From Blautia sp. (lineage in GTDB: Bacteria; Bacillota; Clostridia; Lachnospirales; Lachnospiraceae), in contig JAMPAC010000001.1 in assembly GCA_023667395.1 (NCBI GenBank), positions 322,758 to 386,757 on the forward strand: 64,000 nucleotides of DNA. The letters run 5' to 3'. Numbering within the stretch: position 1 is the first letter of the stretch; each line of letters opens with the position of its first letter. The position numbers and the translations under genes were made by a program. Shown in pieces: positions 1 to 9,371 of this stretch. The notes under the pieces were generated by a model that did no database searches, was not told the DNA's origin, and saw only the letters and a list, made by a program, of their open reading frames with translations.

Positions 1-178
1 CGTCCCTTGCTGCTCTCTTGGATACCTCAAAAGTACCGAATCCAACCAGCTGGACTTTGCCGCCTTTCTTTAACTCTTCTGCAACAACATCTGTGAATGC
101 CTTTAAGGTCTTCTCTGCGTCTTTCTTGGATACTCCAGCCTGCTCAGCCATAGCAGCTACTAATTCTGTTTTGTTCAT
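1..178 (-). CDS. hup: HU-family DNA-binding protein (partial, C-terminus outside window)
   Basis: The first 59 residues of a histone-like HU protein are visible; the gene runs off the left edge. HU is a small dimeric nucleoid protein that bends DNA. The visible part begins MNKTELVAAMAEQAGVSKKD and continues through the helical dimerisation region to VGFGTFEVSKRAARDG, the start of the beta arm. The ATG at 178-176 is preceded by a strong CAGGAGGAG ribosome site. A consensus-like promoter lies just upstream on the same strand (248-276). The family is very well known, so the call is secure; only the C-terminal DNA-binding arm cannot be inspected. Confidence 0.95.
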   Translation of the reverse strand, partial: MNKTELVAAMAEQAGVSKKDAEKTLKAFTDVVAEELKKGGKVQLVGFGTFEVSKRAARD

Positions 179-247
179 ATTGAACTCCTCCTGTAATGAG
201 CTTTCTTTTTGTATTAACATCATGCCCTCTTGAGAACACTAAATATA

Positions 248-276
248 TATATATCTGTTTTTCAGGCGTTTGTCAA
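248..276 (-). promoter_or_regulatory. sigma-A type promoter for hup
   Basis: On the minus strand there is a perfect -35 TTGACA (276-271), a 17-base spacer and a -10 TATATA (253-248), about 70 bases upstream of the hup start codon. Position and spacing fit a strong housekeeping promoter. Confidence 0.75.
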
Positions 277-285
277 GGTATTTCC

Positions 286-1005
286 CTATATTTTAGGGCT
301 TTTTTCATATTTCTCTATGATTTCCTCTATTTTGTCCGTCAGGATCTGTTCCTGTGACAGTTTACATATTTGTGAAATATTGGATATCTCCATAAGCAAT
401 TCCCCGGTTAATTCCGATAATTCCTCACTGTAATCTACCGGTGTCGTATTGTTTATCCTGTTGGCGATCTCTTTCAGCTTTTCTGCGGAAGCCGCGTAGC
501 TTTTCTGAGCCTCATAGAGCCTGTCCGCCTTTTTCAGCACCTTGACGGCCCTGGTCAGGGCGGGAAGTTCCATGGGAATCTCCCTTAATGGCGTCTCCGT
601 CTGTTTCTTTCCCTCTTTCTCCTGCTTCTTGATCTCCTCCCAGTTCTGGAGCACCTGGCCGGAGGTCTCCGCCGACACGTCCCCGAATACATGGGGATGA
701 CGGCGTACCATTTTCTCCGCCACCTCGGACACCACATCCTCCAGGGTAAACAGGCCTTCCTCCTCCGCAATGCAGGCATGCATCACCACCTGGAGCAGCA
801 CGTCCCCCAACTCTTCCCGGAGGTTCTCATAACTGCCTGTCCTGTCATAGATGCGGATGGCGGCCGCGACTTCCGCCGCTTCCTCCATCATGCAGGGGCG
901 CAGGCTCATATGGGTCTGTTCCCTGTCCCAGGGGCAGCCGTTCTCACTGCGCAGTTTCTTGATGATCTCCACAAAGTCCTCATAAGTGTATTTTTTCTGA
1001 TCCAT
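286..1005 (-). CDS. mazG: MazG nucleoside triphosphate pyrophosphohydrolase
   Basis: MazG hydrolyses (d)NTPs to NMP and pyrophosphate, cleaning the nucleotide pool. The 239-residue protein carries the MazG hallmark near the N-terminus: RSENGCPWDREQTHMSLRP followed by MEEAAEVAAAI, and then REELGDVLLQVVMHACIAEE, i.e. the EExxE...ExxD metal-binding helices. It is slightly shorter than the two-domain E. coli enzyme (about 263); the C-terminal half (from about residue 140) is a diverged second helical part. AAAGGA precedes the ATG. It lies directly upstream of hup on the same strand, a common clostridial arrangement. Confidence 0.93.
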   Translation of the reverse strand: MDQKKYTYEDFVEIIKKLRSENGCPWDREQTHMSLRPCMMEEAAEVAAAIRIYDRTGSYENLREELGDVLLQVVMHACIAEEEGLFTLEDVVSEVAEKMVRRHPHVFGDVSAETSGQVLQNWEEIKKQEKEGKKQTETPLREIPMELPALTRAVKVLKKADRLYEAQKSYAASAEKLKEIANRINNTTPVDYSEELSELTGELLMEISNISQICKLSQEQILTDKIEEIIEKYEKSPKI

Positions 1006-1085
1006 GTTCTTGTTCCTTTCCTGTATCCGTCAGTTATTCCGGTCCTGTCCCGCCTTTTTCAGCCTCCGAATCCTCATGCTCCTTA

Positions 1086-2483
1086 TCAGTGCGACGAATT
1101 CGCCGAAGAAGAATTGGCTGATGAAGTATTCGCGGAGGAAGTGGGCGCATCCACAAGCACCAGGTTCGCAAAGGATAGCGTCATATCCTTGGCGTCATCA
1201 TCGATCTCCACCGTATAGCTCCTGGTCACAAAGCCTGTCCTGCGCAGTGTGATCGTATGCAGTCCCGCAGTCTTCCTGAAATTGCAGGGGGAGATGCCGA
1301 TATAGTTGCCATCCAGGTAAACTTCCGCATTCTCCGGCGCATCCACGTACACCTTATAATAATTGGTAACGGCCTGCGTGGAGGAACTTGCGGAAGCGCT
1401 GCTGCTCTCCTCGGAATCCTGATCCACCGCGTCCAGCGTGATATCAAACCCGCCCGATTCCTGGGCTATCTTGATATACTGGGTAATGGAATGATAACCC
1501 TCCGCCCTGGCGATCAGCTGGTGAAGTCCATACTCCAGGGTAACCGGTCCCGATACGTCCGCTTTCTCGCCGTCAATATACAGTTCCGCATTGGAGGGGT
1601 TCAGCGAAAAGAGCACCATGCCGGATTGGGGTTCCGGAACCACCAGATCCCCGATATCCAGACAGGTCTCCTCATTCCGGTTGATGGCAACGGTTTTGAT
1701 CCCGCCGCCGCCCCTGTTGCTGATATTCACCTGATAATTTCCCTCCGGCACGGTGAGGAGCATATCCTCCGTGATCCGCCGGATCTGGGTCTGTCCTATC
1801 TCGATCCAGCCGCCAACAAAATTTTCATCATTCACCAGACGCAGATAGCCGTGCCCCTTATCCACGCGGACTGTCAGCACCTGGCTGTCGATTCCCTGAA
1901 AGCTTAATATATCCGACGGGTTCAGATCCATCATCTCAATGCTCCGGTTCTCCGACAGGAACTGGGTATTGTCCGTCAGCTTATAGACGTCTTGCCCGAT
2001 GGAAAGTTCCCTGCGTATCATATTCAATTCATAGTTCGCCACATCCGAATAACTCCACGCGGAAGTGGACAGCTGCATGGCAGTCAGGTGTTTTTTTGAT
2101 CTCAAAAAGGTAACATCCACGATATCCCCCAAGGCAAACTGATCCAGGGACAGGCTCTGCCCATACTTATCGTACATCCTGGTGGTGCCATCCATGGAAA
2201 GGGTATACCGCTTTCCCAGTTCCAGGTTCAGAAATGTCAGTGTATTCTCTCTATCATTCCTGTCTACCAGGATCGCCGTGTCAGCGGAATCAAAGCTTTC
2301 CGGTCCTGTCACCACAAAACCGGTGTCCACCCTGTCCGGAGAAGGTGTTGCTTCCGCCACAGGGCGCTGGTCATCCCGCGGAAATACGCTATAACCCACT
2401 GCCGCTGCCATGGTGAGCACTGCCGCAATGGCGGCAATCAGGCTTCCTTTTCCCATTTTTCTGTCTCTTTTCTTTTGCGTCAC
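1086..2483 (-). CDS. PEGA-domain membrane-anchored protein
   Basis: Function not assigned. The 465-residue protein has a basic N-terminus and one membrane segment (about residues 13-32, IAAIAAVLTMAAAVGYSVF), then a long extracytoplasmic part. Two PEGA-type beta-sandwich repeats are visible: about residues 290-350 (LNPSNAELYIDGEKADVSGP...YGLHQLIARAEGY) and 375-435 (APENAEVYLDGNYIGISP...AGLHTITLRRTGF). A Ser-rich linker separates them and a Ser/Asn-rich tail ends the protein. PEGA domains often occur in surface proteins. The start is GTG at 2483, five bases after AAAGGAG, and the gene follows the CotS-like gene by 10 bases, so the two are probably cotranscribed. Confidence 0.75.
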   Translation of the reverse strand: MTQKKRDRKMGKGSLIAAIAAVLTMAAAVGYSVFPRDDQRPVAEATPSPDRVDTGFVVTGPESFDSADTAILVDRNDRENTLTFLNLELGKRYTLSMDGTTRMYDKYGQSLSLDQFALGDIVDVTFLRSKKHLTAMQLSTSAWSYSDVANYELNMIRRELSIGQDVYKLTDNTQFLSENRSIEMMDLNPSDILSFQGIDSQVLTVRVDKGHGYLRLVNDENFVGGWIEIGQTQIRRITEDMLLTVPEGNYQVNISNRGGGGIKTVAINRNEETCLDIGDLVVPEPQSGMVLFSLNPSNAELYIDGEKADVSGPVTLEYGLHQLIARAEGYHSITQYIKIAQESGGFDITLDAVDQDSEESSSASASSSTQAVTNYYKVYVDAPENAEVYLDGNYIGISPCNFRKTAGLHTITLRRTGFVTRSYTVEIDDDAKDMTLSFANLVLVDAPTSSANTSSANSSSANSSH

Positions 2484-2493
2484 TTTTTCTCCT

Positions 2494-3510
2494 TTACCCT
2501 TTCAGGGCGTTTACATCACGGAACACTTCCTCCAGAAAATGCTGTTTCTCCTTTTCCTGCGCCACAAGTTTTTCCAGTTTCTCCTGATTCCTGCCGGGAA
2601 TCCATGCTTTCCCGGAATTAAAATAAAAGTTGGCGATCTTCCAGAACTTCTCCGGATATGCCAGCCGGTAATACAGATCGATCCTGTCAATGGCGGATAC
2701 CGGCGTCTCTCTTGCATATTCCTCCAGAAGTTCCCGGCCCAGGGGAATGGACCAGTTGCTCTTCTCCAGAAGTTTCCGCATCAACAGGTACAGATCCCTG
2801 ACAGGACTGTCAGAAATACATTTTTCAAAATTGATCAGAAACCAGCCGCCGTCATATCTGATGATATTGTGATACTGATAATCTCCATGACAGAATGTAA
2901 TGGGCTCCCCCACCGCTGCAGCCTCGGCATCTTTCTTATTTTTGACGGCGCAGTACGCCTTCCATTCCTCCGTGACGGAAAACGCCTGTTCCAGGAAATA
3001 ATCGATGGCATTTTGCAGGCCGATCTCAAAGGGCTGTTTCTGGCTCCTCTGCTGCAGATATTTTTTCACTTTTTTCAGTTCTTTATTATGTTTGTCATAC
3101 TCTTTCTCAGGGGAGAAAAGAGGCGGAAGCCCCGGCGTATCCGCCGGAAACGTCATGCTCTTATGAAGCCTTGCCAGCAGCCGGACGATCTCCATGCATT
3201 CGCCCTTGTCATAAATGCTGCATTCCCTGCCTTCTTTCCAGGTCTTCAGAATATATTTTATACCGTCGTTGTCCTGCACAAAAAGTTCGCCTCCGGCTGT
3301 GGGCACAATCTGTTCCACGGCCACATTTCCTCCGCTTTCAACGGCTTTTAAGACTCTGTCCTGCAGCTCTATTTTTTCACGGCTTCCCGCATATTCCTTG
3401 AAAATCAGGCATCCCTGATCCGTATCACAGAGAATGGCGCCTCTGCCTTTCCTGGTGCCGCGCACCTCTATGCCATACTGTTCCAGTAACCCTGCTGCCC
3501 TGTCATTCAC
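2494..3510 (-). CDS. CotS-like phosphotransferase/kinase-fold protein
   Basis: A 338-residue protein of the aminoglycoside-phosphotransferase/choline-kinase fold, closest by eye to the CotS/YsxE spore-coat family. Visible features are a kinase-like N-lobe (IEVRGTRKGRGAILCDTDQG...LIFKEYAGS), the catalytic-loop motif FCHGDYQYHNII (HGDxxxxN) at about residues 208-219, and FLINFEKCISDSPVRDLYLLMRK, where the usual metal-binding IDFD/IDW is replaced by INFE. That replacement suggests altered or weak kinase activity. Start is GTG at 3510 behind AGGAGG. The neighbour is the PEGA protein, probably in the same operon. Whether it is sporulation-linked cannot be told from this window. Confidence 0.72.
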   Translation of the reverse strand: MNDRAAGLLEQYGIEVRGTRKGRGAILCDTDQGCLIFKEYAGSREKIELQDRVLKAVESGGNVAVEQIVPTAGGELFVQDNDGIKYILKTWKEGRECSIYDKGECMEIVRLLARLHKSMTFPADTPGLPPLFSPEKEYDKHNKELKKVKKYLQQRSQKQPFEIGLQNAIDYFLEQAFSVTEEWKAYCAVKNKKDAEAAAVGEPITFCHGDYQYHNIIRYDGGWFLINFEKCISDSPVRDLYLLMRKLLEKSNWSIPLGRELLEEYARETPVSAIDRIDLYYRLAYPEKFWKIANFYFNSGKAWIPGRNQEKLEKLVAQEKEKQHFLEEVFRDVNALKG

Positions 3511-3575
3511 CTTCGGACCCCTCCTGATAGCTTTTGCATCTAAACTATCTTATGTTAAGGGGCTTCAAAGTATGT

Positions 3576-4949
3576 TTAAGGTTTCTTCCTATATTTTTCC
3601 GCCTCGGTCAACAGGGTCTCCGTCCTGTTACACTGAGGATCATCCAGCACCAGATCCAGCAGTTTCTGCAGGATCTCGCCCAGTTCCCTGCCCGGTTTCC
3701 AGCCTGCCCGGATCAGATCCGAACCGTTGACGGCCAGATCTTTCAGGGAGACGCACTGTTTCTGTTCCAGTATCTTTTCATACAGTTCCTGCCATCTGTC
3801 TATGAGTTCCAGTTTCTCCTGCCGCATATGGCCGCTCTGCGCCATGACGTCCGCCCGCTTGATGTCAAACAGCGCCGGGAAAGCGTCCTCGCCTATTTTG
3901 TTGACTGCCCTGCGGACGATCCTCATATCCGGCTCCACACCGTTGCCATAATCATGGTAAAGCACAAGTCTGCAGACGTTATGAACCGTATCATTGTCAA
4001 ATTTCAGCCGCCGCAGGAAATCCCTCGCCATTTTCTCACTGACAACGGGATGCCCGTGAAAATGGGTCACGCCCTCCTCATCCACCGCCAGGGTGGCAGG
4101 TTTGCCGATATCGTGGAGCAGCATTGCCAGCCGCAGCTTCTTATCCGGCTCCACATGGTTCAGGGAATGCAGCGTATGTTCCCCCACGGTGTACATATGG
4201 TGGGGATGATTTTGTTCCGTTTCCATTGCCACGTCAAATTCCGGAAAAAATACCTTCGTCACGCCCAGTTCATAGACGGTTCTGAGATCGTCCGGGTGGG
4301 GGGAGGTGATCAGCTTGACCAGTTCCGCCTGGATACGTTCCGCGCTGATACGCCCCAGGGTGGGGGCAAGCTTCCTGATGCCCTCCCTGGTTCCCTCCTG
4401 GATCTCATATCCCAGCTGGGCGGCAAAGCGGATTGCCCGCAGGATCCGCAGGGCATCCTCCCCGAACCGTTCCAGGGGATCCCCCACGCATCGTATAATC
4501 CCCGTGCGGATATCTTCCATGCCGCCGAACATGTCCACCAGCCCCGTCTCTTCATTATATGCCATGGCATTGATGGTAAAATCACGGCGCTTCAGGTCTT
4601 CTGCAAGGTCCGGCGTAAAGGTGACCTCCCTGGGATGCCTGCCGTCCTCATAAACGCCATCAATGCGATAGGTAGTGACTTCAAAGCCATCCTTATCCTG
4701 CATGACTGTGACCGTCCCGTGCTGCAGCCCAGTGTCAATGGTTCGGGAAAACAGCGCTTTCACCTGCTCCGGTTTCGCTGAGGTAGTGATATCCCAGTCC
4801 TGGGGCTCCCTGCCCAGAATGGAATCCCTGACGCAGCCTCCCACCACATAGGCCTCATATCCCGCAGCGGTGATGATGTCTATGATATGCTGCGCCTTTT
4901 TCGGTATCGTTATTCTGATCTCATCTGTTTTCTGTCCTTTATCCGTCAT
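3576..4949 (-). CDS. cca: CCA tRNA nucleotidyltransferase
   Basis: Adds or repairs the 3' CCA end of tRNAs. The 457-residue protein shows the class II nucleotidyltransferase motifs VVGGCVRDSILG and DWDITT (metal-binding Asp pair) at about residues 35-57, then RRDFTINAMAYNEE, the neck helices, and an HD domain (AMLLHDIGKPAT, with VCRLVLYHDYG) typical of the HD-containing bacterial subgroup. The ATG overlaps the end of the upstream HAD gene by 11 bases (AAATGACGG), which indicates translational coupling. A long open frame on the opposite strand (3534-4781) is only a shadow of this gene. Confidence 0.95.
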   Translation of the reverse strand: MTDKGQKTDEIRITIPKKAQHIIDIITAAGYEAYVVGGCVRDSILGREPQDWDITTSAKPEQVKALFSRTIDTGLQHGTVTVMQDKDGFEVTTYRIDGVYEDGRHPREVTFTPDLAEDLKRRDFTINAMAYNEETGLVDMFGGMEDIRTGIIRCVGDPLERFGEDALRILRAIRFAAQLGYEIQEGTREGIRKLAPTLGRISAERIQAELVKLITSPHPDDLRTVYELGVTKVFFPEFDVAMETEQNHPHHMYTVGEHTLHSLNHVEPDKKLRLAMLLHDIGKPATLAVDEEGVTHFHGHPVVSEKMARDFLRRLKFDNDTVHNVCRLVLYHDYGNGVEPDMRIVRRAVNKIGEDAFPALFDIKRADVMAQSGHMRQEKLELIDRWQELYEKILEQKQCVSLKDLAVNGSDLIRAGWKPGRELGEILQKLLDLVLDDPQCNRTETLLTEAEKYRKKP

Positions 4950-5781
4950 TTACCGCTTCCCTTATAAATCTGTCGATCGCCTGTACCAGCCCGTCCTCGT
5001 CATTGGTAGCAGTTATGTAGTCCGCCGCCGCTTTTACTTCCGGCTGGGCATTTCCCATTGCCACCCCCACTCCGGCGTATTTTATCATGGAAATATCGTT
5101 GAAGCCATCCCCGCAGCAGACCGTATTTTCCTGCCGCTGACCCAAAGCTTCCAGCATCTTCTCCAGGGAAGACGCCTTGTTGACATTCCGGGGCATGATC
5201 TCAATGAAAAAGGGTTCCGAACGGTAAATGCTCACCAGGTCGCCGTATTTCCCCTGCAATTCCCTCTCATATACCGCCGCCCTGTCGCTGTCCGCCGTCA
5301 TCAGGCACTTATGCACCTCGAAATCCACAAAATCCACAAAATTTTCCACCGTTTTCACAGGCAGCCCGTTGATACGGGCCTCCAGCGTGATATATTCGTC
5401 CGGTTCGAATGCGGAGATCACTGTGCTTCCCAGATAAGTGATCAGCCCGCAGCCGTTCCTTTTCGCAAATCCATACAGCCCCGGAATGATCATCTGGGGA
5501 AGCGTCCTCTGGTAAAGGATCTCCCCGCTGCGACAGTCCACGATCCGCCCACCGTTGTAGGACAGGAGATACCCGCCGTATTTCTCCAGTTCCAGTTCCT
5601 GCTCATAGCGGCGCATTCCCGGCGTGGGACGGCCGGAGGCCAGGATCACCTTATGCCCCTTTTTCATCACGTCCTGGATCGCCGCCTTTGTGGAGGGGGT
5701 GATCTCCTTTCTGGAATTTGTCAGTGTGCCGTCGATATCCAGCACCAATACTTTCTCGCTGCGTTCCGCCATATCCCTCAT
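4939..5781 (-). CDS. Cof-type HAD hydrolase (sugar/nucleotide phosphatase family)
   Basis: A cytoplasmic HAD-superfamily phosphatase of the Cof/YkrA type, about 280 residues. Motif I is VLDIDGTLTNS (catalytic DxD), motif II LASGRP, and motifs III/IV CCGDGFNDISMIKYAGVGVAMGNA. The C2 cap between them fits the subfamily. Substrate cannot be predicted. The frame is open up to 5871, but that extension would run through the terminator hairpin of the upstream gene (5793-5819), so the start is taken at ATG 5781; ATG 5772 is a close alternative. It overlaps cca by 11 bases. Confidence 0.88.
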   Translation of the reverse strand: MRDMAERSEKVLVLDIDGTLTNSRKEITPSTKAAIQDVMKKGHKVILASGRPTPGMRRYEQELELEKYGGYLLSYNGGRIVDCRSGEILYQRTLPQMIIPGLYGFAKRNGCGLITYLGSTVISAFEPDEYITLEARINGLPVKTVENFVDFVDFEVHKCLMTADSDRAAVYERELQGKYGDLVSIYRSEPFFIEIMPRNVNKASSLEKMLEALGQRQENTVCCGDGFNDISMIKYAGVGVAMGNAQPEVKAAADYITATNDEDGLVQAIDRFIREAVNDG

Positions 5782-5792
5782 ACCCTGTTTTG

Positions 5793-5819
5793 AAAAAGCG
5801 GTGAGGAATCCCCACCGCT
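5793..5819 (-). terminator. rho-independent terminator after the SurA/PrsA-like gene
   Basis: Minus strand: stem AGCGGTG/CACCGCT with inner GG/CC pairs, followed directly by TTTTT. It lies between the stop of the gene ending at 5868 and the HAD gene start. Confidence 0.8.
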
Positions 5820-5867
5820 CTGTTTTGTGTCGCTGTCTGCTTCGCTGCGGCAGCCTGTCTGCTACTG

Positions 5868-7433
5868 TCACTGTGCGCTGGAACTTCCTGCAGCCTCCGT
5901 ACTGCTCGATGCATCTTCGCTTCCTGCCCCGTCGGAACCCTCTCCTGCATCCGCGCTTTCCTCCGCGTCAGAATCCGCCTCACTGCTTTCATCGTCCTCT
6001 GATACGTACAGGTACTTCAGGTTGCCCTTGGGATCTTCCACGGAAATGCCTGCTGTAATCTCCTCCATATATGCTTCCATGGCCGTACTCAGCAGCGTAT
6101 TCTTCGCGCTTACCATCCACCATGGATCGCTCTCGCCAAGATAATACAATACATAGGAATATTCGTCACCCTCCGGGGAAATGACTGTGGCATCGCCTGT
6201 GTTGCGGGCGCTGTCTGACAGCCAAGCCTCCATCTCCAACGGCATCGACCCCGGCTGTACATTTTCCATAAGCCCGCCGGAAGTGGACACCAGGGAGGAG
6301 TCATTATATTTGTCACAGATATCCGCAAAGCTTTCCTCCGTGGCGGCGCCCCCCTGCCACTCCTCCAGGATAGCCTGCGCGTTGCCGTCCGCCGTGATGA
6401 CGGCGCGCATATTCACGGTGGGGGTACCATCCAGGTAACGATCCTCAAATGCCACCACATAATACAAGTTTGCCGACGTATTCTCGATCACAGTGGTATC
6501 GCCGGACTTTCTGGAACTGTCGAAGAGCCAGTCCCTCAACAGATAAGGCGCATATACGTTTGTGATATTTTCATTCAGTTCGCCCTCTGTGACAACCGTT
6601 TTAACGGCCGCGTCAGCTTCCTTTTTCGCCTCTTCCATAGCCTTGGCGGTCTCCTCCTCCGTAGGCGCCTCCGAAAGCTGTGCGTTCACGGTCAGAAGCC
6701 TGTAGTCCACGGCGTCAAAATCATTTTTATTTTCATTATAATAGCTTTCCGCTTCCTCGTTGGAGGGCATTTTGGAATCCATGATACTGTCATAATATGC
6801 GCTGAGGTACAGAGCCTCTTGTACATAACCGGAAATCCGGGGCAGGGTGGCAAACGTGCCGTAATTGTCGCGGACGAAAGCCTTGACCGTCACTCCCGCC
6901 TCCGACGCCGCGTCTTTCAGCCCCTGCTCGAAATCGGCGTAATCCGCCGTGGTATCATATGTGAAGCCTGCTGCCTCGGCTTGCGCCATAAGCGCCTTGT
7001 TATCGGTGATATTCTCTATGGCCATCTGGGTAAAGAAATCCTCAAAGGTCAGTTCATCGGAAAACATCTGGGTGGACAGGTCCCCGCTTAAATCCATGCC
7101 AAACATGGACATATAAGCGCCGTATTGGTTCAGGTAATTGTTGAGGGAAATATTGTAATTATAGTCAAATTCCACCCTGGATATCTTGTCGCCGTTCACC
7201 TTGGCAATGGTCTCGTTTACCGCCAGGTAACTCCGGATGGGAAAGGACGCCACCAGGCAGAACAATGCCGCCACAATGACGATACCCGTGATATTTCCCA
7301 CAAGCCTGTCCCGCTTCGCCTTGGCTTTCGCCTCTTCCCTGCGCTGTACTTTCAGATCGTATTTTGTAACTACCTTTTCTTTTGTATCCTGTTTATTTGA
7401 TGCCGTTTCCTTTTTTGTTTCCTTTTCAGACAT
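5868..7433 (-). CDS. membrane-anchored SurA/PrsA-like chaperone or peptidylprolyl isomerase
   Basis: A 521-residue protein with a charged cytoplasmic N-terminus (about 45 residues rich in Lys/Glu), one membrane segment (NITGIVIVAALFCLVASF, about 47-64), and a large outside domain. Immediately after the membrane segment comes IAKVNGDKISRVEFDYNYN, the 'xVNGxxIxxxEf' signature of SurA/PrsA/trigger-factor-type N-terminal domains. A region at about 330-460 could be one or two diverged parvulin-like domains, but I do not see a clear parvulin catalytic signature. The C-terminal 50 residues are Ser/Glu/Asp-rich. A role in folding of exported proteins is inferred. It ends in its own terminator. Confidence 0.65.
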   Translation of the reverse strand: MSEKETKKETASNKQDTKEKVVTKYDLKVQRREEAKAKAKRDRLVGNITGIVIVAALFCLVASFPIRSYLAVNETIAKVNGDKISRVEFDYNYNISLNNYLNQYGAYMSMFGMDLSGDLSTQMFSDELTFEDFFTQMAIENITDNKALMAQAEAAGFTYDTTADYADFEQGLKDAASEAGVTVKAFVRDNYGTFATLPRISGYVQEALYLSAYYDSIMDSKMPSNEEAESYYNENKNDFDAVDYRLLTVNAQLSEAPTEEETAKAMEEAKKEADAAVKTVVTEGELNENITNVYAPYLLRDWLFDSSRKSGDTTVIENTSANLYYVVAFEDRYLDGTPTVNMRAVITADGNAQAILEEWQGGAATEESFADICDKYNDSSLVSTSGGLMENVQPGSMPLEMEAWLSDSARNTGDATVISPEGDEYSYVLYYLGESDPWWMVSAKNTLLSTAMEAYMEEITAGISVEDPKGNLKYLYVSEDDESSEADSDAEESADAGEGSDGAGSEDASSSTEAAGSSSAQ

Positions 7434-7503
7434 AACGGAATGTCTCCTCCCTGCGCACTTGTGCGCAATGCCTATTTTATCTCATTTTAATGTAAATGTG
7501 AAG

Positions 7504-9177
7504 TTATTTCACATATTTTTCAAGTTTTTCCACAATATTTTTAACGCATCCCGGCTCGAAAGGATTGTCCAGCCCCACTTCTTTTATCATGGCGGTGTAG
7601 AAATCGCTTGCGGACAGTTTACAGAGTTTCAGGTAACTCTGCCATGCCCCCTCAAAGTCGGCGTCCATCTTTACCTTATACTGCAGCGCGCAGGTCTGCG
7701 CCAGGCAGTAGTCAATATAATACAGCGGGCAGTCGTAAATATGCAGCTGCTTCTGCCAGAAGCCGCCCTCCCCGAAAAAGCTGTCGTCGCCGTAATCCAG
7801 ATGGGGCTTGTACTCCTGTTCCAGCTTCTTCCACTCCGCCTTTCTCTCCGTTGGCGTCAGGTCGGGATTCTCATAGACAATATGCTGGAATTCATCCACC
7901 ATACAGCCGTAGGGGATGAATGCCGCCGCATCCTCCAGATGCATCTCCCTGTATTCCTGCGCCCTGTCGCCGAAGAACAGGGGCATCCATTTCTCCGCAA
8001 AAAATTCCATGGCCATGGAATGGATCTCCGCCGTCTCCATGCCGATATCCGCGTGTTCCTTAATGGGATCCTTGCCTGCCAGATATCCCTGGAAAGCGTG
8101 CCCGCACTCGTGGGTAATCACATCCACATCCCCGCTGGTACCGTTAAAGTTGGCAAAGATAAAAGGCGACTGATACAGGGGCAGGTAAGTCATGTAGCCT
8201 CCCGCCCGCTTGGTCTTTCTGCCCAGCACGTCGAACAGTTCGTTCTCCCTCATGAAATCAAAGAATTCTTTCGTCTCCGGGGAAAGTTCTCCGTACATCT
8301 TCTGTCCCGCTGCCAGGATTTCCTCCGGCGTCCCCATGGGCGCGGGATTCCCCTCCTTAAAGTAGACCTGCTCGTCAATATATTTCAGCTTTTCCAGCCC
8401 CAGCCGCTGTCTCCTGCGGTCGTGCAGTTTCTCCGCGAAAGGCACGAAATACTCCTTGATCTGGCTGCGGAAAGCTTCCACTTCCTCCTTGCCGTAACAG
8501 TTGCGGTTCATGCGGTAATAACCCAGTTCCAGATAATTCTCATAACCCATCATCCTCCCCTGGGCGGTACGGTTCTTCACCAGCTTGTCATAGATTTCAT
8601 CCAGCTTTTCCGCATTGGCGGAGAAGAACGCGCTCATTTCCTTCCATGCCGCCGCCCTCACGTCCCTGTCCTTATGGATCAGGTAGGGACGCAGCAGGGA
8701 CAGGTTCAGTTCCTTACCGTCGAAGTTGATCTTCGCCCCTGCGATCAGTTTGTCGTACTCCATGGTCAGATTGTTTTCCTCCTGCATCAGGGGGATCAGC
8801 TTCTCATCCATGGCTTTCTGCGCCAATTCCATATTTTTAAACGCCACCGGACCTATCTTCCGCTCCAGATAGTCCCTGTAAGGGGAATCATACAGTTTTT
8901 TCTCATAAGCCAGCGCCAGATTTCTGTAAATCGGTCCCTGTTCGTCATAATACTCATGCTCCTTGCTGTAAAATTCATCCGTGGTATCCACGTCAAACCG
9001 GATGTTGGCAATGGTCATCAGCGTGGAAACCCTGTCCGTCAGCGCGTAATATCTTTTGTGCACCTCAAACTGCTCCTCGCCGCTCTGCGCCTGGTCAAAG
9101 GCCTCCATCAGTTCCTTCATTTCCTTTTCCACCTGCGTGAAATCCACGCGCTCATAGGGCATATCCTGAAATTTCAT
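7504..9177 (-). CDS. M3-family oligoendopeptidase (PepF/M3B type)
   Basis: A cytoplasmic zinc metallopeptidase that cuts short peptides. The 557-residue protein has the M3 active site ITHECGHAFQGYLA (HExxH, about residues 355-368) with the downstream glutamate helix METAEIHSMAMEFF, and the typical substrate-domain segment NRTAQGRMMGYENYLELGYYRMNRNCY. Length is normal for this clade. The ATG at 9177 lies behind AGGAGGTAGATATTG; a TTG directly before it is a less likely start. Confidence 0.92.
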   Translation of the reverse strand: MKFQDMPYERVDFTQVEKEMKELMEAFDQAQSGEEQFEVHKRYYALTDRVSTLMTIANIRFDVDTTDEFYSKEHEYYDEQGPIYRNLALAYEKKLYDSPYRDYLERKIGPVAFKNMELAQKAMDEKLIPLMQEENNLTMEYDKLIAGAKINFDGKELNLSLLRPYLIHKDRDVRAAAWKEMSAFFSANAEKLDEIYDKLVKNRTAQGRMMGYENYLELGYYRMNRNCYGKEEVEAFRSQIKEYFVPFAEKLHDRRRQRLGLEKLKYIDEQVYFKEGNPAPMGTPEEILAAGQKMYGELSPETKEFFDFMRENELFDVLGRKTKRAGGYMTYLPLYQSPFIFANFNGTSGDVDVITHECGHAFQGYLAGKDPIKEHADIGMETAEIHSMAMEFFAEKWMPLFFGDRAQEYREMHLEDAAAFIPYGCMVDEFQHIVYENPDLTPTERKAEWKKLEQEYKPHLDYGDDSFFGEGGFWQKQLHIYDCPLYYIDYCLAQTCALQYKVKMDADFEGAWQSYLKLCKLSASDFYTAMIKEVGLDNPFEPGCVKNIVEKLEKYVK

Positions 9178-9288
9178 CAATATCTACCTCCTGCTCTTAT
9201 TTTCCTTACGTTTACACCGCGTCATTCGCAAACCATTAATTATTTTACATGATTTCTTATATTTTTTCCATACAATCCACACTTTTTC

Positions 9289-9317
9289 TTGAAATACGCG
9301 GGAAAGAATAATAAAAT
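9289..9317 (+). promoter_or_regulatory. sigma-A type promoter for the membrane protein at 9372
   Basis: TTGAAA (9289-9294), 17-base spacer, TAAAAT (9312-9317), about 55 bases before the start codon of the plus-strand gene. Confidence 0.6.
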
Positions 9318-9371
9318 GTTTATAGTACGTGCATTTATTTTCTATAAAATAATATGTAGGAGGGTAAAAGT

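Noticed and set aside
3534-4781. Long plus-strand open frame (415 codons) opposite cca
   Set aside because: No ribosome site or family features; the antisense CCA enzyme has all motifs. It is a shadow caused by GC-rich codon use.
5782-5871. N-terminal extension of the HAD hydrolase to 5871
   Set aside because: It would translate through the terminator of the upstream gene and adds residues with no family similarity.
7237-9252. Very long plus-strand open frame (671 codons) opposite the M3 peptidase
   Set aside because: Composition is typical of an antisense shadow (rich in His, Leu, Arg, Gln), and the minus-strand peptidase with HECGH is certain.
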